From NCBI RefSeq assembly GCF_003202235.1, contig NZ_MASU01000013.1:620001-684000 (forward strand): a stretch of 64,000 nt of DNA, written 5' to 3'. Positions 52,868-61,742 of the stretch are shown piece by piece. How positions within the stretch are numbered: position 1 is the first letter of the stretch; each line of letters begins with the position of its first letter. Position numbers and translations under genes: made by a program. The notes below the pieces were generated by a model that was given only the letters and a program-made list of their open reading frames with translations, did not search any database and was not told the origin of the DNA. The stretch comes from Prauserella flavalba (GTDB taxonomy: Bacteria; Actinomycetota; Actinomycetes; Mycobacteriales; Pseudonocardiaceae).

Positions 52868-54016
52868 ATGGAACCCACAGGGTTGTGGTTGATCGGTGCA
52901 CGCGGTTCGGTCGCCACCACGGCGATCGCGGGACTGCTCGCACTGCGGGCCAGGGTGGTGGAACCGACAGGCTGCGTCAGCGCGCTGCCCCGGTTCGCCG
53001 ACCTGGGCCTTCCCGGCTGGGACGAGCTTCGCGTCGGCGGGCACGACATCGCCGAGCTCGCGCTGGACAAGCGTGCGGAGCTGCTGACCGAAGCCGGGGT
53101 GATCCCGCACCGCGTGTTCGAGGCGGTCCGCGCCGGCCTGTCCGAAGTGGATTGTGAACTGCGGCCGGGCTACCACCCGGCCACCAACCCGGGTTCCCAG
53201 GCCGACGCCGCGCGGCGGCTCGCCGACGACATCGGCGAGTTCGCCGCGCGCAACGGGCTCGCCCGCGTCGTGGTGGTCAACGTGTCGTCGACGGAGCCGG
53301 TGTTCCCGGCTCTGCCGGAGCACGGCACGCTGGCCGCCCTCGAGGCGGCGATGGCGGTGCCCGGCCGCACGGTGCTGCCGCCGAGCTCGGTGGCAGCGTA
53401 CGCGGCGCTGCGGGCGGGCTGCCCGTTCGTCGACTTCACGCCGTCGACCGGCATTCGCCTGCCCGCGCTGGAGGAACTGGCGGCGGCGCAACGGCTGCCG
53501 TACGCGGGTTCCGACGGCAAGACCGGCGAGACGCTCGTGCGGAGCACGCTCGCGCCGATGTTCGCGGCGAGGGCGTTGCACGTGCGGTCGTGGTCGGGGA
53601 CGAACCTGCTCGGCGGCGGCGACGGGCTCACGCTCGCCGACGCCGAGCACGCGGGCAGCAAGCTCGCGTCGAAGGGGCGGGGGCTGGCGACGCTGCTGGG
53701 CGGCGACGTCACCTCGCCGCTGCACATCGACAACGTGCCCGATCTCGGTGAGCAGAAGATCGCGTGGGACCACGTGTCCTTCGAGGGGTTTCTCGGGGCG
53801 CGGATGAGCCTGCAGTTCACGTGGAGCGGCTACGACTCGGCGCTGGCGGCGCCGCTGGTGCTGGACCTGGCGCGGTTCACGGCGCTGGCGCACCGCCGCG
53901 GCGAGTCCGGCCCGCTCGGCTGTCTGGGCTTCTTCTTCAAGGACCCGATGGGCACCGAGGAGCACCGCCTCGCCGAGCAGTTCGCCGAGTTGACGACGTG
54001 GGCGGAGGCGCGATGA
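52868..54016 (+). CDS. Inositol-3-phosphate synthase-like sugar-phosphate cyclase
   Basis: This 382-aa protein has an NAD Rossmann start (GLWLIGARGSVATTAIAG) and the inositol-1-phosphate synthase catalytic region: GSDGKTGETLVRSTLAPMF, WSGTNLLGGGDG, KIAWDHVSFEGFLG and APLVLDLARFTAL. The fold would cyclise glucose-6-phosphate to inositol-3-phosphate, but this divergent type may make another cyclitol. It heads a run of genes joined by 1- to 4-nt overlaps, in which a sugar-phosphate cyclase of a different family (EboD) is the usual partner. ATG 52868 is chosen by the ribosome-binding site. Confidence 0.82.
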   Translation: MEPTGLWLIGARGSVATTAIAGLLALRARVVEPTGCVSALPRFADLGLPGWDELRVGGHDIAELALDKRAELLTEAGVIPHRVFEAVRAGLSEVDCELRPGYHPATNPGSQADAARRLADDIGEFAARNGLARVVVVNVSSTEPVFPALPEHGTLAALEAAMAVPGRTVLPPSSVAAYAALRAGCPFVDFTPSTGIRLPALEELAAAQRLPYAGSDGKTGETLVRSTLAPMFAARALHVRSWSGTNLLGGGDGLTLADAEHAGSKLASKGRGLATLLGGDVTSPLHIDNVPDLGEQKIAWDHVSFEGFLGARMSLQFTWSGYDSALAAPLVLDLARFTALAHRRGESGPLGCLGFFFKDPMGTEEHRLAEQFAELTTWAEAR

Positions 54017-54948
54017 CCGCGGTGACCACTCCGTTCGCGGCGGTTCCACCTTCCCCCAAGGCCACCTTTGTTGCGTTGAGCGCACCCAAGGTGGCCTTGG
54101 GGGCCGTCGCCGAGCTGGTGCGGGCGCCGGCGGCCTTGACAGTGCTGGGGGACACGATCGCGGGGGCGGCGGCTTCGGGGTCACCGTTGCGGGGCAGGCG
54201 CTGGACCCTGCCACTCGCGTCGGTGGCCCTCTACTGGGCGGGGATGGCACTCAACGACTGGGCCGACCGGGACCTCGACGCCGTCGAGCGTCCCGAGCGG
54301 CCGATTCCCTCCGGTCGGCTGAGTGCGGGCGCGGCCCTGGCCACTGGGGGTGCGCTGACCGCTGCCGGGCTGGGAATCGCCTGGTTCGGCGGCGGTCAGC
54401 GGTCCCTTCGCGTCGCCCTGCCGCTCGCGGGCGCGATCTGGGCGTACGACACCAAGCTGAAAGGTACGGCTGCGGGACCCTGCGGCATGGCGGCGTGCCG
54501 GGCGCTGGACGTGCTGCTGGGCGCGGGCGGCCGGTGGCGGGACGCCGCCCCGGCCGCCGTCGCGCTCGGGGTCCACACCCACGGCGTCACCGCGCTGTCG
54601 GCGGGCGAGGTCCACGGCGGGTCCGCCCGCACGGCCCGCACCGCGCTGGCTGGCACCGCCATCGCCACCGCGCTCACCGTGGCCGGGCGCGGGGGGAGCC
54701 GGCGTGACCGCCTGGCCGCGCTCGGCTTCGCGAGCGGGTACGCGGCCACGGTCGGCAGGGCGCAGTACGACGCCGCCGGGCAGCCGTCCGCGCCACGGGT
54801 GCGCGCGGCCACGATGGCGGGCATCCACGGCATGGTTCCCCTGCAGGCGGGTCTCGCCGCCCGGTACGGCGCGGCCAAGGTCGCCGCCGCGCTGGCGACG
54901 GCGTTGCCGCTCGCCAGGCGCCTCGCGAGGAAGGTGAGCCCCACGTGA
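54013..54948 (+). CDS. eboC: UbiA-family prenyltransferase (EboC-like), with in-frame repeat
   Basis: This 311-aa membrane protein has the UbiA fold with about eight helices. The first aspartate-rich motif is NDWADRDLDAVERPERPIPS (N81, D82 onward); the second is AYDTKLKG (D146). It would attach a prenyl chain to an acceptor, possibly the cyclitol made by the preceding enzyme. Residues 14-31 ([17 protein letters not shown]) are encoded by a type B palindromic repeat (54053-54103) inserted in frame; the conserved part starts after it (AELVRAPAALTVLGDTIAG). ATG 54013 overlaps the previous stop by 4 nt; a GTG downstream of the repeat could be an alternative start. Confidence 0.82.
   Translation: MTAVTTPFAAVPPSPKATFVALSAPKVALGAVAELVRAPAALTVLGDTIAGAAASGSPLRGRRWTLPLASVALYWAGMALNDWADRDLDAVERPERPIPSGRLSAGAALATGGALTAAGLGIAWFGGGQRSLRVALPLAGAIWAYDTKLKGTAAGPCGMAACRALDVLLGAGGRWRDAAPAAVALGVHTHGVTALSAGEVHGGSARTARTALAGTAIATALTVAGRGGSRRDRLAALGFASGYAATVGRAQYDAAGQPSAPRVRAATMAGIHGMVPLQAGLAARYGAAKVAAALATALPLARRLARKVSPT
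54053..54103. repeat. Type B palindromic repeat inside the UbiA coding region
   Basis: This 51-bp element (exactly 17 codons) has 23-bp arms that differ at two positions and a TTGAG loop. It matches the intergenic type B copies at 31611 and 61627. Its length keeps the reading frame open. Confidence 0.88.
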
Positions 54949-56339
54949 GCACCCTGCGCTTCGGCTACGGCACCAACGGCTTCGCCAGCCACCGGCTCAC
55001 CGACGCACTCGCCGTCATCGCCGACCTCGGCTACAGCGGTGTCGCGCTGACGCTGGACCACGACCACCTCGACCCCTTCGCCAGGGATGTCGCCGAGCAG
55101 ACGCGCCGCGTGCGCGACCGGCTCGGCGAGCTGGGGCTCGGTGTGGTCGTGGAGACCGGTGCGCGGTACCTGCTCGACCCGTGGCACAAGCACCAGCCCA
55201 CGCTGGTGTCGGCGGATCCCGCGCCGCGCATCGATTTCCTCCGCCGCGCCACGCGCATCGCGGAGGACCTCGGCGCCGAGTGCGTGTCGTTCTGGTCCGG
55301 TGTCCAGCCGTCTGACGTGGACGTGGAGACGGCGTGGCTGCGGATGCGCGACGGCGTCGCCGCCGTGCTGGAGACCTCGGGCGTGCGGCTCGCACTCGAG
55401 CCCGAGCCGGGGCACTTCGTGCAGCACCTGGAGCAGGCGCTGCGCCTGCGCACCGAACTGGGCTCACCGGAGCTGCTCGGCATCACCCTCGACGTCGGGC
55501 ACTGCGTGGCCGTGGAGCCGAAGAACGCGGCCGAGTGCGTGCGTGAGGCCGGGGAGCTGCTGTTCAACGTGCAGCTCGACGACATGCGGCCCGGCGTGCA
55601 CGAGCACCTCGAGTTCGGCGAGGGAGAGCTCGACCTCACCGGCACGCTGGCCGCGCTCACCGAGATCGGCTACCGGGGCCTGGCCGCGGTGGAGCTGCCC
55701 CGGCACAGCCACGCGGCACCGGACGTCGCCCGGCGAAGCATCACGGCGCTCAGGGCCGCCGACTGGCTTGCCGGCGCGGAACGGTCCGTGCGCGCCGATC
55801 CCGTGAAGATCCGCACGCTGTTCCCCGCCGCGGGGCGCAAGGCGGGGAGGTCACCGCTGGACGCCCGCGGCCTCGTGCACGGCACCACCGACGACCACGC
55901 GAGGGCCCGCCTGCTGGCCGCGCTCGCCGATGCCCTTCGGGACGGGGAACTGGCCAAGGAGGTCGCCGAGCTGTACCGCTACGGCGACGGCGCCGAACGC
56001 AGGGGCGTGCTGCGCGGGCTGCACCTGCTGCCCGGCGACGCCGAGGTGATCGACACGGGCCTCCGGCTGGTCGAGGATGCCTTGCGCGCCAACGACATCG
56101 GACTCGTCGCCGCCGCGCTCGGACCGTTCGCGCAGCGGCACCTCGACGCGCACACCTGGCGCCACGGCGTGCTCAAGTGCCTGTTCACCGGCGTACCGGT
56201 CGCCGCGGTGAGCGGGCTGGCGCAGCGCGCCGACGCCGAGCTGGTGCGCATGGTCACCGACTACGTGGCCGAACGGAAGGCCGCGGGCCGCGACGTTCCG
56301 CCGGATGCCGATCTCGTGCTCCAGGAGGCAGGACAATGA
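54945..56339 (+). CDS. eboA: TIM-barrel isomerase fused to EboA domain
   Basis: This 464-aa protein joins two parts. Residues 1-265 are a xylose-isomerase-like TIM barrel (FGYGTNGFASHRLTDALAVI, VRLALEPEPGHFVQHLEQAL, LGITLDVGHCVAVEPKNAAE, LAAVELPRHSHAAPD). Residues of about 290-464 are EboA-like helical repeats (LYRYGDGAERRGVLRGL, VEDALRANDIGLVAAALGPF, HTWRHGVLKCLFTGVPVAAV). EboA is part of the ebo cluster, which in cyanobacteria is required to move scytonemin precursors to the periplasm. The fusion hints that the barrel's product is handed to the EboA module. GTG 54945 overlaps the ubiA stop. Confidence 0.83.
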   Translation: MSTLRFGYGTNGFASHRLTDALAVIADLGYSGVALTLDHDHLDPFARDVAEQTRRVRDRLGELGLGVVVETGARYLLDPWHKHQPTLVSADPAPRIDFLRRATRIAEDLGAECVSFWSGVQPSDVDVETAWLRMRDGVAAVLETSGVRLALEPEPGHFVQHLEQALRLRTELGSPELLGITLDVGHCVAVEPKNAAECVREAGELLFNVQLDDMRPGVHEHLEFGEGELDLTGTLAALTEIGYRGLAAVELPRHSHAAPDVARRSITALRAADWLAGAERSVRADPVKIRTLFPAAGRKAGRSPLDARGLVHGTTDDHARARLLAALADALRDGELAKEVAELYRYGDGAERRGVLRGLHLLPGDAEVIDTGLRLVEDALRANDIGLVAAALGPFAQRHLDAHTWRHGVLKCLFTGVPVAAVSGLAQRADAELVRMVTDYVAERKAAGRDVPPDADLVLQEAGQ

Positions 56340-57199
56340 GGATCTTCGACCCGCACATCCACATGACCTCGCGCACCACCACCGACTACGAGCAGATGTA
56401 CGAGGCCGGGGTGCGGGCGCTCGTCGAACCCGCGTTCTGGCTCGGCCAGCCGCGTACCAACGTCGGCTCGTTCACCGACTACTTCGACGGTCTCATCGGC
56501 TGGGAGCGGTTCCGTGCCTCGCAGTTTGGCATCCGCCACCACTGCACGATCGCGCTGAACCCCAAGGAGGCCAACGATCCCCGCTGCGTCGACGTGCTCG
56601 ACGTGCTGCCGCGCTACCTCGCCAAGGACGGCGTGGTCGCCGTCGGGGAGGTCGGCTACGACTCGATGACCGAGGCCGAGGAGAAGGCGTTCGCCCACCA
56701 GCTGACACTGGCGATCGAGCATGAGCTGCCGGTGCTGGTGCACACCCCGCACCGCGACAAGCTCGCCGGGACGAGACGCACGCTCGACGTGGTGCGCGAG
56801 TCCGGGATCGCGCCCGAGCTCGTGGTCGTGGATCACCTCAACGAGCTGACCGTCGGCCTCGTCGCCGACGCGGGCTGCTGGATGGGTTTCTCGATCTACC
56901 CGGACACCAAGATGGACGAGCACCGCATGGTGACGATCCTCAGGGAACACGGCACGGACCGGATGCTCGTGAACTCCGCGGCCGACTGGGGGCGCTCCGA
57001 CCCGCTCAAGACCCTGCGCACGGGCGAGGCGATGCTCGCGGCGGGCTTCACTGAGTCCGATGTGGACACAGTGCTGTGGCGGAACCCCGTCGAGTTCTAC
57101 GGGCAGAGCGGCAAGCTCATGCTCGACCCGCTGGAGACCGGTGCTCCGACCGGCGAGACGTTCGAGGGAAACTCGGTGCTGCGTGGGGCGAGGCAGTGA
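56336..57199 (+). CDS. eboB: TatD-family metal-dependent hydrolase EboB
   Basis: This 287-aa amidohydrolase-fold protein has an N-terminal HxH metal motif (RIFDPHIHMTSRTT), GVVAVGEVGYDSM with a bridging glutamate, LVHTPHRDK and DHLNE with further histidines, and a final NSAADWGRSDPL aspartate. The pattern is that of the EboB branch of the TatD family. The substrate is unknown. The ATG overlaps the eboA stop (ATGA) and its TGA overlaps the next ATG by one base (TGATG), so translation is tightly coupled. Confidence 0.84.
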   Translation: MRIFDPHIHMTSRTTTDYEQMYEAGVRALVEPAFWLGQPRTNVGSFTDYFDGLIGWERFRASQFGIRHHCTIALNPKEANDPRCVDVLDVLPRYLAKDGVVAVGEVGYDSMTEAEEKAFAHQLTLAIEHELPVLVHTPHRDKLAGTRRTLDVVRESGIAPELVVVDHLNELTVGLVADAGCWMGFSIYPDTKMDEHRMVTILREHGTDRMLVNSAADWGRSDPLKTLRTGEAMLAAGFTESDVDTVLWRNPVEFYGQSGKLMLDPLETGAPTGETFEGNSVLRGARQ

Positions 57200-58296
57200 T
57201 GCTGTCCTACTGCACCAACGTGCATCCCGCCGAGGACCTCGACGGGATACTCGCGCAGCTCGACACCTACGCGGTGCCGGTGCGCGAGAGGCTGGGCCAG
57301 GACCGGCTCGGCGTGGGGCTGTGGCTCGCCGCGGGCGTCGCCTCGGGCCTGGCCGCCGACCCGGCGGCCAGGCGCAGGCTCGCGGCGGAGCTTTCCGCGC
57401 GGGGCCTGGCCGTGCAGACGCTGAACGCCTTCCCCTACGGCGGTTTCCACGCCGACGTGGTCAAACACTCCGTCTACCTGCCGACCTGGACCGACCCGCG
57501 CCGCCTTCGCTACACCCTCGACTGCGTCACCGTGCTCGCCGACCTGCTGCCCGGCGACGCCGCGTACGGCAGCATATCGACGCTGCCGCTCGCGTGGCGG
57601 GAGCCGTGGACGTCCTCGCACGACGTGCGCGCCGGCATCGCGTTCGAGGAGGTGACGCGCGTCCTGCGCTCCGCGCTGGCCCGGCACGAGCAGCCGATCA
57701 GGCTCGCGATCGAGCCGGAGCCGGGCTGCGTGCTCGACACCGTGAGCGACGCCGTCGCGTGGCTCGCCGGGCGCGTCGATCCGGAGTACATCGGGCTGTG
57801 CCTGGACACGTGCCACCTCGCGGTGTCGTTCGCCGACCCCGCGAAGACGGTCGCGGACATCCGGGCCGCTGGCCTGTCGGTGGTCAAGGTCCAGGCGTCG
57901 GCCGCGCTGCACGTCGAGCACCCCGGGGCACCGGAGGCCGTCGCCGCGCTGAGGGCGTTCGCCGAACCCCGCTACCTGCACCAGGTGCGCGAGCTGCTGC
58001 CGACGGGCGAGGTGCTCGCCGCCGACGACCTGCCTGCCGCGCTGGAGACCCTGCCCGCGCGGGGGCCGTGGCGCGTGCACTTCCACGTGCCGCTGCACGC
58101 CACCCCGGCCGCGCCCCTGGAGTCGACCACCGGGGTGCTCACCGGGGCGCTCGGCGCGCTGGCCGCGCAGGGCCCGCTGCCGCACGTCGAGGTGGAGACC
58201 TACACCTGGACCGTCCTGCCCGAGAGCGGCCGTCAGGAACTCGCCGCCGGTATCGCCGACGAGCTGCGCTGGGCGCGCATGGAGGTGCACGCATGA
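57199..58296 (+). CDS. eboE: Metabolite traffic protein EboE (TIM barrel)
   Basis: This 365-aa xylose-isomerase-like protein is of the EboE type: [77 protein letters not shown] and [13 protein letters not shown] carry the predicted metal ligands. In the ebo cluster EboE is one of the conserved core proteins. It probably acts on, or carries, the same small metabolite as EboA and EboB. Confidence 0.84.
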   Translation: MLSYCTNVHPAEDLDGILAQLDTYAVPVRERLGQDRLGVGLWLAAGVASGLAADPAARRRLAAELSARGLAVQTLNAFPYGGFHADVVKHSVYLPTWTDPRRLRYTLDCVTVLADLLPGDAAYGSISTLPLAWREPWTSSHDVRAGIAFEEVTRVLRSALARHEQPIRLAIEPEPGCVLDTVSDAVAWLAGRVDPEYIGLCLDTCHLAVSFADPAKTVADIRAAGLSVVKVQASAALHVEHPGAPEAVAALRAFAEPRYLHQVRELLPTGEVLAADDLPAALETLPARGPWRVHFHVPLHATPAAPLESTTGVLTGALGALAAQGPLPHVEVETYTWTVLPESGRQELAAGIADELRWARMEVHA

Positions 58297-59693
58297 AGAA
58301 GCTCGTGGTGATCGACGTCGTCGGCCTGACGCAGAAGCTGTTGCGCCACATGCCCAACCTCACCGCGCTGTCCACACGCGGCTGGCAGGCCGAACTGGGC
58401 ACGGTGCTGCCCGCCGTGACCTGCAGCGCGCAGTCGACGTTCCTCACCGGGCGGATGCCCGCCGAGCACGGGATCGTCGGCAACGGCTGGTACTTCCGCG
58501 ACCTCGGCGAGATCTACCTGTGGCGCCAGCACAACAGGCTCGTGCAGGGCGAGAAGCTGTGGGAGACCGCGCGGGCCGCCTCCCCCGGCTATGTGGCCGC
58601 CAACGTGTGCTGGTGGTACGCGATGGGCGCCACGACCGACTTCACCGTCACCCCGCGCCCGATCTACCACGCCGACGGCCGCAAGTCGCCCGACTGCTAT
58701 GCGCGGCCGCCGCAGCTGCACGACGCGCTCACCGACGAGCTGGGTCCGTTCCCGCTGTTCCAGTACTGGGGTCCGACGGCGTCGATCGCGTCGACGCGGT
58801 GGATCGTCGCGGCGTCGCGGCGGCTGCTGCGCACCGACGGCCCCGACCTGTTGCTCGTGTACGTTCCGCACCTGGATTACGACCTGCAGCGCTTCGGGCC
58901 CGACTCGCCGCAGGCCGTCGCCGCCGCGCGGGCGGTGGACGCCGAGCTCGGGCCGCTGCTGGCCGACGCGCAGGCGGCCGGGGCCGCCGTGGTGGCGCTG
59001 TCCGAGTACGGCATCACGGCCGCCGACACGCCGGTCGACGTCAACCGGGCGCTGCGCAGGGAAGGGCTGCTGGAGGTCTACACGCAGGACGGCATGGAGT
59101 ACCTCGACCCGTGGACCTCGCGCGCGTTCGCCGTGGCCGACCACCAGGTCGCGCACGTCTACGTCGGCGACGAGCAGGACCTGCCGCGCGTGCGCGAGAT
59201 CCTGACCGCGCTGCCCGGTGTCGACGAGGTGCTCGACCGCGAGGCACAGGCCCGCTACGGCCTCGACCACGAGCGCGCGGGCGAGCTGGTGGCGGTGGCC
59301 GAACCCGACGCGTGGTTCACCTACTACTACTGGCTCGACGACGAGAGGAAGCCCGACTTCGCCAAAGGCGTCGAGATCCACCGGAAACCCGGCTACGACC
59401 CGGCCGAGCTGTTCTTCGACCCCGACGACCCGCTGGTGAAGGCCAAGGCAGGGCTGAACCTCGTGCGCAAGAAGGTGGGCCTGCGCTACGCCATGAACGT
59501 GGTGCCGACCGATCCGCGGTTCGTGCGCGGCTCACACGGCAGGCTGCCCGCCTCGCCCGCCGACGGCCCCGTGCTCGTGTGCTCGGAGCCGGTCATTCCG
59601 TCCACTGTGGAGTCATCCGGTCGTGTCAAGGCCACCGAGGTCCGCGACCTGCTGCTGCAACTGCAAGGAATCCGAGAGGGAGCTTACCGATGA
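58293..59693 (+). CDS. eboF: Alkaline phosphatase-superfamily protein EboF
   Basis: This 466-aa protein is of the nucleotide-pyrophosphatase/phosphodiesterase branch of the alkaline phosphatase superfamily. D8 (VVIDVVG) and a threonine nucleophile, T43 in [14 protein letters not shown], are in place, followed by [27 protein letters not shown] and [10 protein letters not shown]. The metal motif usually SDHG is SEYG here (S237-G240), so one site may be altered. It could remove a phosphate or diester from the pathway intermediate. It overlaps both neighbours by 4 nt. Confidence 0.83.
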   Translation: MKKLVVIDVVGLTQKLLRHMPNLTALSTRGWQAELGTVLPAVTCSAQSTFLTGRMPAEHGIVGNGWYFRDLGEIYLWRQHNRLVQGEKLWETARAASPGYVAANVCWWYAMGATTDFTVTPRPIYHADGRKSPDCYARPPQLHDALTDELGPFPLFQYWGPTASIASTRWIVAASRRLLRTDGPDLLLVYVPHLDYDLQRFGPDSPQAVAAARAVDAELGPLLADAQAAGAAVVALSEYGITAADTPVDVNRALRREGLLEVYTQDGMEYLDPWTSRAFAVADHQVAHVYVGDEQDLPRVREILTALPGVDEVLDREAQARYGLDHERAGELVAVAEPDAWFTYYYWLDDERKPDFAKGVEIHRKPGYDPAELFFDPDDPLVKAKAGLNLVRKKVGLRYAMNVVPTDPRFVRGSHGRLPASPADGPVLVCSEPVIPSTVESSGRVKATEVRDLLLQLQGIREGAYR

Positions 59694-60697
59694 GCCGACC
59701 GGTTACGCTGTTCACCGGCCAGTGGGCCGACCTGCCCTTCGAGGAGGTCTGCCGGCTCGCGTCGAGCTGGGGCTACGACGGGCTGGAGATCGCCTGCTCC
59801 GGGGACCATTTCGAGGTGGACCGCGCGCTGTCCGAAGAGGACTACGTGGCTGGCAGGCACAAGCTGCTCGAATCCTACGGCCTGAAGGTGTGGGCGATCT
59901 CCAACCACCTGGTCGGCCAGGCCGTGTGCGACGACCCGATCGACGACCGGCACCGCAACATCCTGCCCGCCCGCATCTGGGGTGACGGTGAGCCCGAGGG
60001 CGTGCGGCAGCGGGCCGCCGGCGAGCTGGCCGACACGGCGCGCGCCGCGGCGAAACTCGGCGTGGACACGGTGATCGGCTTCACCGGCTCGAAGATCTGG
60101 AAGTACGTCGCGATGTTCCCTCCCGTGTCGCAGGAGGTGATCGACGACGGCTACGCCGACTTTGCCGCGCGGTGGAACCCGATCCTCGACGTCTTCGACG
60201 AGGTGGGTGTGCGCTTCGCCCACGAGGTGCACCCGAGCGAGATCGCCTACGACTACTGGACCACCAAGCGTGCGCTGGAGGCCGTGAACCACCGGCCCGC
60301 GTTCGGCCTCAACTGGGACCCGTCGCACTTCGTGTGGCAGGACCTCGACCCGGTCGGCTTCATCCTCGACTTCGCCGACCGCATCTACCACGTCGACTGC
60401 AAGGACACGAAGAAGCGCTTCGACGGGCGCAACGGCAGGCTCGGTTCCCACCTGGCGTGGGCCGATCCGCGCCGCGGCTGGGACTTCGTGTCCACGGGGC
60501 ACGGCGACGTCGACTGGGAGAGCGCGTTCCGCGCGCTGAACTCCATCGGCTACACCGGTCCGATCTCGGTGGAGTGGGAGGACGCCGGCATGGACCGGCT
60601 GCGGGGTGCCGCCGAGGCCGTGAACTACATCCGCAATCTCAACTTCGACAAGCCCGCGGCGGCGTTCGACGCCGCGTTCTCCACTGATCGTTCCTGA
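59690..60697 (+). CDS. TIM-barrel sugar phosphate isomerase/epimerase
   Basis: This 335-aa xylose-isomerase-like barrel has [92 protein letters not shown] and [11 protein letters not shown], a full set of metal-ligand residues. It resembles the isomerases that accompany Gfo/Idh enzymes in sugar catabolism. Its ATG overlaps the eboF stop by 4 nt, so it belongs to the same operon and ties the ebo-type cluster to sugar metabolism. Confidence 0.83.
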   Translation: MSRPVTLFTGQWADLPFEEVCRLASSWGYDGLEIACSGDHFEVDRALSEEDYVAGRHKLLESYGLKVWAISNHLVGQAVCDDPIDDRHRNILPARIWGDGEPEGVRQRAAGELADTARAAAKLGVDTVIGFTGSKIWKYVAMFPPVSQEVIDDGYADFAARWNPILDVFDEVGVRFAHEVHPSEIAYDYWTTKRALEAVNHRPAFGLNWDPSHFVWQDLDPVGFILDFADRIYHVDCKDTKKRFDGRNGRLGSHLAWADPRRGWDFVSTGHGDVDWESAFRALNSIGYTGPISVEWEDAGMDRLRGAAEAVNYIRNLNFDKPAAAFDAAFSTDRS

Positions 60698-60733
60698 AGC
60701 TCTCCCCACCTTGTACCGGAAAGGGAACCGAGA

Positions 60734-61621
60734 ATGAGCGATTCACCGAAGTCTCGCCTGTCTCGCAGGGCCATGCTGCGCACCACGGCGGGCGCCGCGG
60801 CCGTCGCCGGCATCGCGGCGGCCACCGCGGGTACCGCGCAGGCGGGCTGGGGCCACGGCGGCGGCCACGGCCACGGGGGCAGGCGGCTGCCGAAGGAGCG
60901 GATCGCCGTCCAGCTCTACACGCTGCGCAACGCGCTGGAGGCCGACCTCGAGGGCACGCTCGGGGCGCTGTCCGACATCGGCTACCGCAACGTCGAGCTG
61001 GCCGGAACCTACGGGCGGAGCGCGAAGGAGTTCCGCGGGCTGCTCGACAGGTACCGGCTGAGGGCGGTCTCGGCGCACGTCGACTTCCGGGGCGCGGACG
61101 TCGACCAGCTCATCGACGACGCGAGGATCCTCGGCTACCACGTGGCCGACTGCGCGTACGCCAACTTCGGGACGATCGCCGAATGGGCCTCCTTCGCGCA
61201 GGACCTGGAGGCGGCGGGCAAGGCGTTCCGCAAGGCCGGGATCGCCTACGGCTACCACAACCACGCGCACGAGTTCCAGGCGATCGACGGCGTCCGGCCG
61301 TTCGACGTCATCGCGCGCACCACCACCCGCCGCAACATCCACTTCGAGTACGACCTCTATTGGCTCGTCGTAGCGGGTGCCGACCCGGTGCGGGAGTTCT
61401 ACCGGCAGTTCGGCCGGGTGCGGCAGTTCCACGTGAAGGACCGCGCCGACGACGGCAGCTTCGCCGACCTCGGCACGGGCAACATCGACTTCGCGCGGAT
61501 CTTCCGTGAGACGTGGGCGGGCGGCGCGGTGCTGCACTACATCGTCGAGCACGACCAGCCCACCGACCCGCTCAAGACCGCCGAAGTGGGCTACGACTAC
61601 CTGCGCGACCTCCGCTTCTGA
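60734..61621 (+). CDS. Tat-exported TIM-barrel sugar isomerase/epimerase (paralogue)
   Basis: This 295-aa protein has a twin-arginine signal (SRRAMLRTTAGAAAVAGIAA), then a His/Gly-rich stretch (WGHGGGHGHGG) that could bind metal. The barrel is a clear paralogue of the protein at 30755: IAVQLYTLRNAL, YGYHNHAHEF, FEYDLYWLVVAG, FHVKDRADDGSFADLGTGNI and VEHDQPTDPLKT. It acts outside the cell. It starts 36 nt after the preceding isomerase and has AAGGGA upstream of ATG 60734. Confidence 0.83.
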   Translation: MSDSPKSRLSRRAMLRTTAGAAAVAGIAAATAGTAQAGWGHGGGHGHGGRRLPKERIAVQLYTLRNALEADLEGTLGALSDIGYRNVELAGTYGRSAKEFRGLLDRYRLRAVSAHVDFRGADVDQLIDDARILGYHVADCAYANFGTIAEWASFAQDLEAAGKAFRKAGIAYGYHNHAHEFQAIDGVRPFDVIARTTTRRNIHFEYDLYWLVVAGADPVREFYRQFGRVRQFHVKDRADDGSFADLGTGNIDFARIFRETWAGGAVLHYIVEHDQPTDPLKTAEVGYDYLRDLRF

Positions 61622-61626
61622 CCTTT

Positions 61627-61675
61627 CCCCAAGGCCACCTTTGTTGCGTTCAACGCAACAAAGGTGGCCTTGGGG
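61627..61675. repeat. Type B palindromic repeat
   Basis: Perfect 22-bp arms surround TTCAA. The copy is nearly identical to that at 31611, and it too directly follows a Tat-exported isomerase gene. A type A copy follows 14 bp later. Confidence 0.9.
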
Positions 61676-61689
61676 GCTGTTGGCTGACC

Positions 61690-61742
61690 GCAGTGAAGGC
61701 CACCTTGCCTGCGTTGGACGCAGTGAGGGTGGCCTTCACTGC
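61690..61742. repeat. Type A palindromic repeat overlapping the next gene's stop
   Basis: The arms match except for three positions and flank TTGGA. The terminal TTCACTGC provides the CAG codon and TGA stop of the minus-strand gene ending at 61736, the same arrangement as at kptA. Confidence 0.85.
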
